Of a stretch of 64,000 bases of DNA, positions 13,501-29,068 are shown piece after piece; position 1 is the first letter of the stretch, and every line of letters begins with the position of its first letter. Source of the stretch: Archivesica marissinica (Eukaryota > Mollusca > Bivalvia > Venerida > Vesicomyidae). The translations under genes and the position numbers were made by a program. The stretch is taken from the NCBI GenBank assembly GCA_014843695.1, contig JABXNX010000023.1, forward strand, positions 579,993 through 643,992, read 5' to 3'. The notes beneath the pieces were generated by a model that was not told the origin of the DNA, did no database searches, and was given only the letters and a program-made list of their open reading frames with translations.

Positions 13501-16500
13501 CATTGAGATATAGTGGTATATTGGAGTTATTCAATACGGAGATAATGTACATTGAGATATAGTTGTATAATGGAGTTATTCAATACAGAGATAGCTTACA
13601 TTGAGAAATAGTTGTATAGTGGAGTTGGTCAATACAGAGATAGCTTACATTGAGATATAATTGTATAATTGAGTTGGTCGATACTGAGATAGCGTACATT
13701 GAGATATAGTTGTATAATGGAGTTATTCAATACAGAGATAGCTTACATTGAGATATAATTGTATAATTGAGTTGGTCGATACGGAGATAGCGCACATTGA
13801 GATATAATTGTATAATTGAGTTGGTCGATACAGAGATAGTGTACATTGAGATATAGTTGTATAGTGGAGTTATTCAATACAGAGATAGCGTACATTGAGA
13901 TATAGTTGTTTAATGGAGTTGGTTGATACGGAGATAGCGCACATTGAGATATAGTTGTATAATGGAGTTATTCAATACAGAGATAGCTTACATTGAGATA
14001 TAGTTGTATAATGGAGTTGGTCGATACAGAGATAGCGTACATTGAGATATAATTGTATAATGGAGTTATTCAATACGGAGATAATGTACATTGAGATATA
14101 ATTGTATAATGGAGTTATTCAATACAGAGATAGCTTACATTGAGATATAATTGTATAATGGAGTTATTCAATACGGAGATAATGTACATTGAGATATAGT
14201 TGTATAATGGAGTTATGCAATATGGAGATAGCTTACATTGAGATATAGTTGTATAATGGAGTTATTCAATACGGAGATAATGTACATTGAGATATAGTTG
14301 TATAATGGAGTTATGCAATATGGAGATAGCTTACATTGAGATATAGTTGTATAATGGAGTTATTCAATACAGAGATAATGTACATTGAGATATAATTGTA
14401 TAATGGAGTTATTCAATATGGAGATAGTTTACATTGAGATATAGTTGTATAATGGAGTTATTCAATACAGAGATAGTGTACATTGAGATATAGTTGTATA
14501 ATGGAGTTATTCAATACGGAGATAGCATACATTGAGATATAGTTGTTTAATGGAGTTATTCAATACGGAGATAGCGTACATTGAGATATAGTTGTATAAT
14601 GGAGTTATTCAATACGGAGATAGCGTACATTGAGATATAGTTGTTTAATGGAGTTATTCAATACGGAGATAGCGTACATTGAGATATAGTTGTATAATGG
14701 AGTTATTCAATACGGAGATAGTGTACATTGAGATATAGTTGTATAATGGAGTTATTCAATACGGAGATAGTGTACATTGAGATATAATTGTATAATGGAG
14801 TTATTCAATACGGAGATAGTGTACATTGAGATATAGTTGTATAATGGAGTTGGTCGATATGGAGATAGCTTACATTGAGATATAATTGTATAATGGAGTT
14901 GGTTGATACGGAGATAGCGTACATTGAGATATAATTGTATAATGGAGTTATTCTATACGGAGATAGTGTACATTGAGATATAATTGTATAATGGAGTTAT
15001 TCAATACGGAGATACTATACATTGAGATATAGTTGTATAATGGAGTTGGTTGATATGGAGATAGCGCACATTGAGATATAGTTGTATAATGGGGTTATTC
15101 AATACAGAGATAGCTTACATTGAGATATAGTTGTATAATGGAGTTATTCAATACGGAGATAGCTTACATTGAGATATAGTTGTATAATGGAGTTATTCAA
15201 TACGGAGATAGCTTACATTGAGATATAGTTGTATAATGGAGTTATTCAATACGGAGATAGCTTACATTTAGATGTAGTTGTATAATGGAGTTATTCAATA
15301 TGGAGATAGCTTACATTGAGAAATAGTTGTATAGTGGAGTTGGTCAATACAGAGATAGCGTACATTGAGATATAATTGTATAATTGAGTTGATCGATACG
15401 GAGATAGCGTACATTGAGATATAATTGTATAATGGAGTTGGTTGATATGGAGATAGTGTACATTGAGATATGGTTGTATAGTGGAGTTATTCAATACAGA
15501 GATAGCTTACATTGAGATATAGTTGTATAATGGAGTTATTCAATACGGAGATAGTGTACATTGAGATATAGTTGTATAATGGAGTTATTCAATACGGAGA
15601 TAGCGTACATTGAGATATAATTGTATAATGGAGTTATTCAATACGGAGATAGTGTACATTGAGATATAGTTGTATAATGGAGTTGGTCGATATGGAGATA
15701 GCTTACATTGAGATATAATTGTATAATGGAGTTGGTTGATACGGAGATAGCGTACATTGAGATATAATTGTATAATGGAGTTATTCTATACGGAGATAGT
15801 GTACATTGAGATATAATTGTATAATGGAGTTATTCAATACGGAGATACCATACATTGAGATATAGTTGTATAATGGAGTTGGTTGATATGGAGATAGCGC
15901 ACATTGAGATATAGTTGTATAATGGGGTTATTCAATACAGAGATAGCTTACATTGAGATATAGTTGTATAATGGAGTTATTCAATACGGAGATAGCGTAC
16001 ATTTAGATATAGTTGTTTAATGGAGTTATTCAATACGGAGATAGCGTACATTGAGATATAGTTGTATAATGGAGTTATTCAATACGGAGATAGCGTACAT
16101 TGAGATATAGTTGTTTAATTGAGTTATTCAATATGGAGATAGCGTACATTGAGATATAGTTGTATAATGGAGTTATTCAATATGGAGATAGCTTACATTG
16201 AGATATAGTTGTATAATGGAGTTATTCAATACGGAGATAGCTTACATTGAGATATAGTTGTATAATGGAGTTATTCAATACAGAGATAGTGTACATTGAG
16301 ATATAGTTGTATAATGGAGTTATTCAATACGGAGATAGCTTACATTGAGATATAGTTGTATAATGGAGTTATTCAATACAGAGATAGTGTACATTGAGAT
16401 ATAGTTGTATAATGGAGTTATTCAATACGGAGATAGCTTACATTGAGATATAGTTGTATAATGGAGTTATTCAATACAGAGATAGTGTACATTGAGATAT

Positions 16501-19500
16501 AGTTGTATAATGGAGTTATTCAATACGGAGATAGCTTACATTGAGATATAGTTGTATAATGGAGTTATTCAATACAGAGATAGTGTACATTGAGATATAG
16601 TTGTATAATGGAGTTATTCAATACGGAGATAGCTTACATTGAGATATAGTTGTATAATGTATAATGGAGTTATTCAATAGGAGATGGACATTGAGATATA
16701 TTGTTAATGGAGTTATTCAATACGGAGATACCATACATTGAGATATAGTTGTATAATGGAGTTATTCAATACAGAGATACATACATTGAGATAAGTTGTA
16801 TATGGAGTTTATAGAGATAGGTACATTGAGATATAGTTGTATAATGGAGTTATTCAATACGGAGATAGCGTACATTGAGATATAGTTGTTTAATGGAGTT
16901 ATTCAATACGGAGATAGCGTACATTGAGATATAGTTGTATAATGGAGTTATTCAATATGGAGATAGCGTACATTGAGATATAGTTGTTTAATGGAGTTAT
17001 TCAATATGGAGATAGCGTACATTGAGATATAGTTGTATAATGGAGTTATTCAATACGGAGATAGCGTACATTGAGATATAGTTGTATAATGGAGTTATTC
17101 AATACGGAGATAGCGTACATTGAGATATAGTTGTATAATGGAGTTATTCAATACGGAGATAGTGTACATTGAGATATAGTTGTATAATGGAGTTGTTCAA
17201 TACGGAGATAGCTTACATTGAGATATAGTTGTATAATGGAGTTATTCAATACGGAGATAGCGTACATTGAGATATAATTGTATAATGGAGTTATTCAATA
17301 CGGAGATAGCGTACATTGAGATATAATTGTATAATGGAGTTATTCAATACGGAGATAGCGTACATTGAGATATAGTTGTATAATGGAGTTGGTTGATACG
17401 GAGATAGTGTACATTGAGATATAGTTGTATAATGGAGTTATTCAATACGGAGATACTATACATTGAGATATAGTTGTATAATGGAGTTATTCAATACGGA
17501 GATAGCTTACATTGAGATATAGTTGTATAATGGAGTTATTCAATACGGAGATAGCTTACATTGAGATATAGTTGTATAATGGAGTTATTCAATACGGAGA
17601 TAGCGTACATTGAGATATAGTTGTATAATGGAGTTATTCAATACGGAGATAGCTTACATTTAGATGTAGTTGTATAATGGAGTTATTCAATATGGAGATA
17701 GCTTACATTGAGAAATAGTTGTATAGTGGAGTTGGTCAATACAGAGATAGCGTACATTGAGATATAATTGTATAATTGAGTTGATCGATACGGAGATAGC
17801 GTACATTGAGATATAGTTGTATAATGGAGTTATTCAATACAGAGATAGTGTACATTGAGATATAGTTGTATAGTGGAGTTATTCAATACAGAGATAGCTT
17901 ACATTGAGATATAGTTGTATAATGGAGTTATTCAATACGGAGATAGTGTACATTGAGATATAGTTGTTTAATGGAGTTAATCAATACGGAGATAGCTTAC
18001 ATTGAGATATAATTGTATAATGGAGTTGGTCAATACGGAGATAGCTTACATTGAGATATAGTTGTATAATGGAGTTATTGAATACGGAGATAGCGTACAT
18101 TGAGATATAATTGTATAATGGAGTTATTGAATACGGAGATAGCTTACATTGAGAAATAATTGTATAATTGAGTTGATCGATACGGAGATAGCGTACATTG
18201 AGATATAATTGTATAATGGAGTTGGTTGATTTGGAGATAGTGTACATTGAGATATAGTTGTATAATGGAGTTATTCAATACGGAGATAGCTTACATTGAG
18301 ATATAATTGTATAATTGAGTTGGTCAATACAGAGATAGCTTACATTGAGATATAGTTGTATAATGGAGTTATTCAATACGGAGATAGCGTACATTTAGAT
18401 ATAGTTGTTTAATGGAGTTATTCAATACGGAGATAGCGTACATTGAGATATAGTTGTATAATGGAGTTATTCAATACGGAGATAGCGTACATTGAGATAT
18501 AGTTGTTTAATGGAGTTATTCAATATGGAGATAGCGTACATTGAGATATAGTTGTATAATGGAGTTATTCAATATGGAGATAGCCTACATTGAGATATAG
18601 TTGTATAATGGAGTTATTCAATACGGAGATAGCTTACATTGAGATATAGTTGTATAATGGAGTTATTCAATACAGAGATAGTGTACATTGAGATATAGTT
18701 GTATAGTGGAGTTATTCAATACAGAGATAGCTTACATTGAGATATAGTTGTATAATGGAGTTATTCAATACTGAGATAGTGTACATTGAGATATAGTTGT
18801 ATAATGGAGTTATTCAATACGGAGATAGCATACATTGAGATATAGTTGTTTAATGGAGTTATTCAATACGGAGATAGCCTACATTGAGATATAGTTGTAT
18901 AATGGAGTTATTCAATACGGAGATAGCTTACATTGAGATATAGTTGTATAATGGAGTTATTCAATACGGAGATAGTGTACATTGAGATATAGTTGTATAA
19001 TGGAGTTATTCAATACGGAGATAGCTTACATTGAGATATAGTTGTATAATGGAGTTATTCAATACGGAGATAGCGTACATTGAGATATAGTTGTATAATG
19101 GAGTTATTCAATACGGAGATAGCCTACATTGAGATATAGTTGTATAATGGAGTTGGTTGATACGGAGATAGCGTACATTGAGATATACTTGTATAATGGA
19201 GTTATTCAATACGGAGATGTGACATTGAGATATAATTGTATAATGGAGTTATTCAATACGGAGATACCATACATTGAGATATAGTTGTATAATGGAGTTA
19301 TTCAATATGGAGATACCATACATTGAGATATAGTTGTATAATGGAGTTGGTTGATATGGAGATAGCGCACATTGAGATATAGTTGTATAATGGAGTTATT
19401 CAATACAGAGATAGCTTACATTGAGATATAGTTGTTTAATGGAGTTATTCAATACGGAGATAGCTTACATTGAGATATAGTTGTATAATGGAGTTATTCA

Positions 19501-22500
19501 ATACGGAGATAGCTTACATTGAGATATAGTTGTATAATGGAGTTATTCAATACGGAGATAGCTTACATTGAGATATAGTTGTATAATGGAGTTATTCAAT
19601 ACAGAGATAGTGTACATTGAGATATAGTTGTATAATGGAGTTATTCAATACAGAGATAGCTTACATTGAGATATAGTTGTATAATGGAGTTATTCAATAC
19701 GGAGATAGTGTACATTGAGATATAGTTGTATAATGGAGTTATTCAATATGGAGATAGTTACATTGAGAAATAGTTGTATAGTGGAGTTGGTCAATACAGA
19801 ATAGCTTACATTGAGATATAATTGTATAATTGAGTTGGTCGATACGGAGATAGCGTACATTGAGATATAATTGTATAATGGAGTTGGTTGATACGGAGAT
19901 AGCGTACATTGAGATATAGTTGTATAATGGAGTTGGTTGATACGGAGATAGCGTACATTGAGATATAATTGTATAATGGAGTTGGTCGATACGGAGATAG
20001 CGTACATTGAGATATGGTTGTATAATGGAGTTATTCAATACGGAGATAGCTTACATTGAGATATAGTTGTATAATGGAGTTATTCAATACAGAGATAGTG
20101 TACATTGAGATATAGTTGTATAGTGGAGTTATTCAATACAGAGATAGCTTACATTGAGATATAGTTGTATAATGTAGTTATTCAATACGGAGATAGTGTA
20201 CATTGAGATATAGTTGTTTAATGGAGTTAATCAATACGGAGATAGCTTACATTGAGATATAATTGTATAATGGAGTTGGTCAATACAGAGATAGCTTACA
20301 TTGAGATATAGTTGTATAATGGAGTTATTGAATACGGAGATAGCGTACATTGAGATATAATTGTATAATGGAGTTATTGAATACGGAGATAGCTTACATT
20401 GAGAAATAATTGTATAATTGAGTTGATCGATACGGAGATAGCGTACATTGAGATATAATTGTATAATGGAGTTGGTTGATTTGGAGATAGTGTACATTGA
20501 GATATAGTTGTATAATGGAGTTATTCAATACGGAGATAGCTTACATTGAGATATAATTGTATAATTGAGTTGGTCGATACAGAGATAGCTTACATTGAGA
20601 TATAGTTGTATAATGGAGTTATTCAATACGGAGATAGCGTACATTTAGATATAGTTGTTTAATGGAGTTATTCAATACGGAGATAGCGTACATTGAGATA
20701 TAGTTGTATAATGGAGTTATTCAATACGGAGATAGCGTACATTGAGATATAGTTGTTTAATGGAGTTATTCAATATGGAGATAGCGTACATTGAGATATA
20801 GTTGTATAATGGAGTTATTCAATATGGAGATAGCCTACATTGAGATATAGTTGTATAATGGAGTTATTCAATACGGAGATAGCTTACATTGAGATATAGT
20901 TGTATAATGGAGTTATTCAATACAGAGATAGTGTACATTGAGATATAGTTGTATAGTGGAGTTATTCAATACAGAGATAGCTTACATTGAGATATAGTTG
21001 TATAATGGAGTTATTCAATACTGAGATAGTGTACATTGAGATATAGTTGTATAGTGGAGTTATTCAATACAGAGATAGCGTACATTGAGATATACTTGTA
21101 TAATGGAGTTATTCAATACGGAGATGTGTACATTGAGATATAATTGTATAATGGAGTTATTCAATACGGAGATACCATACATTGAGATATAGTTGTATAA
21201 TGGAGTTATTCAATATGGAGATAGCATACATTGAGATATAGTTGTATAATGGAGTTGGTGATATGGAGATAGCGTACATTGAGATATAGTTGTATAATGG
21301 AGTTATTCAATACAGAGATAGCTTACATTGAGATATAGTTGTATAATGGAGTTATTCAATACAGAGATAGTGTACATTGAGATATAGTTGTATAATGGAG
21401 TTATTCAATACGGAGATAGCTTACATTGAGATATAGTTGTATAATGGAGTTATTCAATACGGAGATAGCGTACATTGAGATATAGTTGTATAATGGAGTT
21501 ATTCAATACGGAGATAGCGTACATTGAGATATAGTTGTTTAATGGAGTTATTCAATACGGAGATAGCGTACATTGAGATATAGTTGTATAATGGAGTTAT
21601 TCAATACGGAGATAGTGTACATTGAGATATAGTTGTATAATGGAGTTATTCAATACGGAGATAGTGTACATTGAGATATAATTGTATAATGGAGTTATTC
21701 AATACGGAGATAGTGTACATTGAGATATAGTTGTATAATGGAGTTGGTCGATACGGAGATAGCTTACATTGAGATATAATTGTATAACGGAGTTGGTTGA
21801 TACGGAGATAGCGTACATTGAGATATAGTTGTATATTGGAGTTATTCAATACAGAGATAGCTTACATTTAGATATAGTTGTATAATGGAGTTATTCAATA
21901 CAGAGATAGCTTACATTGAGATATAGTTGTATAATGGAGTTATTCAATACAGAGATAGTGTACATTGAGATATAGTTGTATATTGGAGTTATTCAATACA
22001 GAGATAGCTTACATTTAGATATAGTTGTATAATGGAGTTATTCAATACAGAGATAGCTTACATTGAGATATAGTTGTATAATGGAGTTATTCAATACAGA
22101 GATAGTGTACATTGAGATATAGTTGTATATTGGAGTTATTCAATACAGAGATAGCTTACATTGAGATATAGTTGTATAATGGAGTTATTCAATACAGAGA
22201 TAGCTTACATTGAGATATAGTTGTATAATGGAGTTATTCAATACAGAGATAGTGTACATTGAGATATAGTTGTATATTGGAGTTATTCAATACAGAGATA
22301 GCTTACATTGAGATATAGTTGTATAATGGAGTTATTCAATATGGAGATAGCTTACATTGAGATATAGTTGTATAATGGGTTTATTCAATACAGAGATAGC
22401 TTACATTGAGATATAGTTGTATAATGGAGTTGGTCAATACAGAGATAGCTTACATTGAGATATAGTTGTATAATGGAGTTGGTCAATACAGAGATAGCTT

Positions 22501-25500
22501 ACATTGAGATATAGTGGTATATTGGAGTTATTCAATACGGAGATAATGTACATTGAGATATAGTTGTATAATGGAGTTATTCAATACAGAGATAGCTTAC
22601 ATTGAGAAATAGTTGTATAGTGGAGTTGGTCAATACAGAGATAGCTTACATTGAGATATAATTGTATAATTGAGTTGGTCGATACTGAGATAGCGTACAT
22701 TGAGATATAGTTGTATAATGGAGTTATTCAATACAGAGATAGCTTACATTGAGATATAATTGTATAATTGAGTTGGTCGATACGGAGATAGCGCACATTG
22801 AGATATAATTGTATAATTGAGTTGGTCGATACAGAGATAGTGTACATTGAGATATAGTTGTATAGTGGAGTTATTCAATACAGAGATAGCGTACATTGAG
22901 ATATAGTTGTTTAATGGAGTTGGTTGATACGGAGATAGCGCACATTGAGATATAGTTGTATAATGGAGTTATTCAATACAGAGATAGCTTACATTGAGAT
23001 ATAGTTGTATAATGGAGTTGGTCGATACAGAGATAGCGTACATTGAGATATAGTTGTATAATGGAGTTGGTTGATACGGAGATAGCGTACATTGAGATAT
23101 AATTGTATAATGGAGTTATTCAATACGGAGATAGTGTACATTGAGATATAATTGTATAATGGAGTTATTCAATACGGAGATACCATACATTGAGATATAG
23201 TTGTATAATGGAGTTATTCAATATGGAGATAGCTTACATTGAGATATAGTTGTATAATGGAGTTGGTTGATATGGAGATAGCGTACATTGAGATATAGTT
23301 GTATAATGGAGTTATTCAATACAGAGATAGCTTACATTGAGATATAGTTGTTTAATGGAGTTATTCAATACGGAGATAGCTTACATTGAGATATAGTTGT
23401 ATAATGGAGTTATTCAATACGGAGATAGCGTACATTGAGATATAGTTGTATAATGGAGTTATTCAATACGTAGATAGCTTACATTGAGATATAGTTGTAT
23501 TATGGAGTTATTCAATACAGAGATAGTGTACATTGAGATATAGTTGTATAGTGGAGTTATTCAATACAGAGATAGCTTACATTGAGATATAGTTGTATAA
23601 TAGAGTTATTCAATACGGAGATAGTGTACATTGAGATATAGTTGTATAATGGAGTTATTCAATACGGAGATAGTGTACATTGAGATATAATTGTATAATG
23701 GAGTTATTCAATATGGAGATAGTGTACATTGAGATATAGTTGTATAATGGAGTTGGTCGATATGGAGATAGCTTACATTGAGATATAATTGTATAATGGA
23801 GTTGGTTGATACGGAGATAGCGTACATTGAGATATAATTGTATAATGGAGTTATTCTATACGGAGATAGTGTACATTGAGATATAATTGTATAATGGAGT
23901 TATTCAATACGGAGATACCATACATTGAGATATAGTTGTATAATGGAGTTGGTTGATATGGAGATAGCACACATTGAGATATAGTTGTATAATGGGGTTA
24001 TTCAATACAGAGATAGCTTACATTGAGATATAGTTGTATAATGGAGTTATTCAATACGGAGATAGCTTACATTGAGATATAGTTGTATAATGGAGTTATT
24101 CAATACGGAGATAGCGTACATTGAGATATAGTTGTATAATGGAGTTATTCAATACGGAGATAGCTTACATTTAGATGTAGTTGTATAATGGAGTTATTCA
24201 ATATGGAGATAGCTTACATTGAGAAATAGTTGTATAGTGGAGTTGGTCAATACAGAGATAGCGTACATTGAGATATAATTGTATAATTGAGTTGATCGAT
24301 ACGGAGATAGCTTACATTGAGATATAGTTGTATAATGGAGTTGGTCAATACGGAGATAGCTTACATTGAGATATAGTTGTATAATGGAGTTATTGAATAC
24401 GGAGATAGCGTACATTGAGATATAATTGTATAATGGAGTTATTGAATACGGAGATAGCTTACATTGAGAAATAATTGTATAATTGAGTTGATCGATACGG
24501 AGATAGCGTACATTGAGATATAATTGTATAATGGAGTTGGTTGATTTGGAGATAGTGTACATTGAGATATAGTTGTATAATGGAGTTATTCAATACGGAG
24601 ATAGCTTACATTGAGATATAATTGTATAATTGAGTTGGTCGATACAGAGATAGCTTACATTGAGATATAGTTGTATAATGGAGTTATTCAATACGGAGAT
24701 AGCGTACATTTAGATATAGTTGTTTAATGGAGTTATTCAATACGGAGATAGCGTACATTGAGATATAGTTGTATAATGGAGTTATTCAATACGGAGATAG
24801 CGTACATTGAGATATAGTTGTTTAATTGAGTTATTCAATATGGAGATAGCGTACATTGAGATATAGTTGTATAATGGAGTTATTCAATATGGAGATAGCC
24901 TACATTGAGATATAGTTGTATAATGGAGTTATTCAATACGGAGATAGCTTACATTGAGATATAGTTGTATAATGGAGTTATTCAATACAGAGATAGTGTA
25001 CATTGAGATATAGTTGTATAGTGGAGTTATTCAATACAGAGATAGCTTACATTGAGATATAGTTGTATAATGGAGTTATTCAATACTGAGATAGTGTACA
25101 TTGAGATATAGTTGTATAATGGAGTTATTCAATACGGAGATAGCATACATTGAGATATAGTTGTTTAATGGAGTTATTCAATATGGAGATAGCCTACATT
25201 GAGATATAGTTGTATAATGGAGTTATTCAATACGGAGATAGCTTACATTGAGATATAGTTGTATAATGGAGTTATTCAATACAGAGATAGTGTACATTGA
25301 GATATAGTTGTATAGTGGAGTTATTCAATACAGAGATAGCTTACATTGAGATATAGTTGTATAATGGAGTTATTCAATATGGAGATAGCGTACATTGAGA
25401 TATAGTTGTATAATGGAGTTATTCAATATGGAGATAGCCTACATTGAGATATAGTTGTATAACGGAGTTGGTTGATACGGAGATAGCGTACATTGAGATA

Positions 25501-28500
25501 TACTTGTATAATGGAGTTATTCAATACGGAGATGTGTACATTGAGATATAATTGTATAATGGAGTTATTCAATACGGAGATACCATACATTGAGATATAG
25601 TTGTATAATGGAGTTATTCAATATGGAGATACCATACATTGAGATAGAGTTGTATAATGGAGTTGGTTGATATGGAGATAGCGCACATTGAGATATAGTT
25701 GTATAATGGAGTTATTCAATACAGAGATAGCTTACATTGAGATATAGTTGTTTAATGGAGTTATTCAATACGGAGATAGCTTACATTGAGATATAGTTGT
25801 ATAATGGAGTTATTCAATACGGAGATAGCGTACATTGAGATATAGTTGTATAATGGAGTTATTCAATACGTAGATAGCTTACATTGAGATATAGTTGTAT
25901 TATGGAGTTATTCAATACAGAGATAGTGTACATTGAGATATAGTTGTATAGTGTAGTTATTCAATACAGAGATAGCTTACATTGAGATATAGTTGTATAA
26001 TAGAGTTATTCAATACGGAGATAGTGTACATTGAGATATAGTTGTATAATGGAGTTATTCAATATGGAGATAGTGTACATTGAGAAATAGTTGTATAGTG
26101 GAGTTGGTCAATACAGAAATAGCTTACATTGAGATATAATTGTATAATTGAGTTGGTCGATACGGAGATAGCGTACATTGAGATATAATTGTATAATGGA
26201 GTTGGTTGATACGGAGATAGCGTACATTGAGATATAGTTGTATAATGGAGTTGGTTGATACGGAGATAGCGTACATTGAGATATAATTGTATAATGGAGT
26301 TGGTCGATACGGAGATAGCGTACATTGAGATATGGTTGTATAATGGAGTTATTCAATACGGAGATAGCTTACATTGAGATATAGTTGTATAATGGAGTTA
26401 TTCAATACAGAGATAGTGTACATTGAGATATAGTTGTATAGTGGAGTTATTCAATACAGAGATAGCTTACATTGAGATATAGTTGTATAATGTAGTTATT
26501 CAATACGGAGATAGCGTACATTGAGATATAGTTGTTTAATGGAGTTAATCAATACGGAGATAGCTTACATTGAGATATAATTGTATAATGGAGTTGGTCA
26601 ATACGGAGATAGCTTACATTGAGATATAGTTGTATAATGGAGTTATTGAATACGGAGATAGCGTACATTGAGATATAATTGTATAATGGAGTTATTGAAT
26701 ACGGAGATAGCTTACATTGAGAAATAATTGTATAATTGAGTTGATCGATACGGAGATAGCGTACATTGAGATATAATTGTATAATGGAGTTGGTTGATTT
26801 GGAGATAGTGTACATTGAGATATAGTTGTATAATGGAGTTATTCAATACGGAGATAGCTTACATTGAGATATAATTGTATAATTGAGTTGGTCGATACAG
26901 AGATAGCTTACATTGAGATATAGTTGTATAATGGAGTTATTCAATACGGAGATAGCGTACATTTAGATATAGTTGTTTAATGGAGTTATTCAATACGGAG
27001 ATAGCGTACATTGAGATATAGTTGTATAATGGAGTTATTCAATACGGAGATAGCGTACATTGAGATATAGTTGTTTAATGGAGTTATTCAATATGGAGAT
27101 AGCGTACATTGAGATATAGTTGTATAATGGAGTTATTCAATATGGAGATAGCCTACATTGAGATATAGTTGTATAATGGAGTTATTCAATACGGAGATAG
27201 CTTACATTGAGATATAGTTGTATAATGGAGTTATTCAATACAGAGATAGTGTACATTGAGATATAGTTGTATAATGGAGTTATTCAATACAGAGATAGCT
27301 TACATTGAGATATAGTTGTATAATGGAGTTATTCAATACTGAGATAGTGTACATTGAGATATAGTTGTATAATGGAGTTATTCAATACGGAGATAGCATA
27401 CATTGAGATATAGTTGTATAATGGAGTTATTCAATACGGAGATAGCGTACATTGAGATATAATTGTATAATGGAGTTATTCAATACGGAGATAGCTTACA
27501 TTGAGATATAGTTGTATAATGGAGTTATTCAATACAGAGATAGTGTACATTGAGATATAGTTGTATAGTGGAGTTATTCAATACAGAGATAGCTTACATT
27601 GAGATATAGTTGTATAATGGAGTTATTCAATACGGAGATAGCGTACATTGAGATATAGTTGTATAATGGAGTTATTCAATACGGAGATAGCTTACATTGA
27701 GATATAGTTGTATAATGGAGTTATCAATACGGAGATAGCGTACATTGAGATATAGTTGTATAATGGAGTTATTCAATACGGAGATAGCGTACATTGAGAT
27801 ATAATTGTATAATGGAGTTATTCAATACGGAGATAGCGTACATTGAGATATAGTTGTATAATGGAGTTATTCAATACGGAGATAGCGTACATTGAGATAT
27901 AGTTGTTAATGGAGTTTTATATGGAGATAGCTTACATTGAGATATAGTTGTATAATGGAGTTATTCAATATGGAGATAGCTTACATTGAGATATAGTTGT
28001 ATAATGGAGTTATTCAATACGGAGATAGCTTACATTGAGATATAGTTGTATAATGGAGTTATTCAATACGGAGATAGCTTACATTGAGATATAGTTGTAT
28101 AATGGAGTTATTCAATATGGAGATAGCGTACATTGAGATATAATTGTATAATGTAGTTATTCAATACAGAGATAGTGTACATTGAGATATAGTTGTATAA
28201 TGGAGTTATTCAATACAGAGATAGCATACATTGAGATATAGTTGTATAATGGAGTTATTCAACACGGAGATAGCTTACATTTAGATGTAGTTGTATAATG
28301 GAGTTATTCAATACGGAGATAGCTTACATTGAGAAATAGTTGTATAGTGGAGTTGGTCAATACAGAAATAGCTTACATTGAGATATAATTGTATAATTGA
28401 GTTGGTCGATACGGAGATAGCGTACATTGAGATATAATTGTATAATGGAGTTGGTTGATACGGAGATAGCGTACATTGAGATATAGTTGTATAATGGAGT

Positions 28501-29068
28501 TGGTTGATACGGAGATAGCGTACATTGAGATATAATTGTATAATGGAGTTGTTCGATACGGAGATAGCGTACATTGAGATATGGTTGTATAATGGAGTTA
28601 TTCAATACGGAGATAGCTTACATTGAGATATAGTTGTATAATGGAGTTATTCAATACAGAGATAGTGTACATTGAGATATAGTTGTATAGTGGAGTTATT
28701 CAATACAGAGATAGCTTACATTGAGATATAGTTGTATAATGTAGTTATTCAATACGGAGATAGTGTACATTGAGATATAGTTGTTTAATGGAGTTAATCA
28801 ATACGGAGATAGCTTACATTGAGATATAATTGTATAATGGAGTTGGTCAATACGGAGATAGCTTACATTGAGATATAGTTGTATAATGGAGTTATTGAAT
28901 ACGGAGATAGCGTACATTGAGATATAATTGTATAATGGAGTTATTGAATACGGAGATAGCTTACATTGAGAAATAATTGTATAATTGAGTTGATCGATAC
29001 GGAGATAGCGTACATTGAGATATAATTGTATAATGGAGTTGGTTGATTTGGAGATAGTGTACATCTCT
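1591..29068 (+). repeat. 49-bp exon-derived satellite, main block, about 550 copies
   Basis: The period is 49 bases, for example GGAGATAG recurring at 16380 and 16429. A typical unit reads ATAATGGAG, TT(A/G)(T/G)TC(A/G)AT, ACGGAGATAGC, (T/G)TACATTGAG and then the ten bases 'atatagttgt'. The first 39 bases align with the last 13 codons of exon A. The copy at 12783-12821 differs from the exon at four of 39 positions (CTG to TTG, AAA to ATA, GTT to ATT, AAG to GAG). The ten tail bases stand where the intron begins, and the donor 'gtacag' has become 'atatag'. All copies face the same way as the gene. The + strand is poor in C. Higher-order duplications of about 2.25, 7.1 and 9.0 kb are visible. 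The block opens with a transitional stretch (1591-1700) of diverged units and stops at an assembly gap. Confidence 0.96.
2750..9120. repeat. Degraded, deletion-rich zone of the 49-bp array
   Basis: Within this zone units are broken by very frequent small deletions and fused partial units, for example around 3860-3930, 5100-5500 and 7100-7500, whereas units on either side are clean 49-mers. The start of the zone parallels sequence near 9.9-10.7 kb, but with bases missing. The errors are mostly losses rather than substitutions. That fits a poor long-read consensus better than ordinary mutation, although true decay cannot be excluded. Confidence 0.75.
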
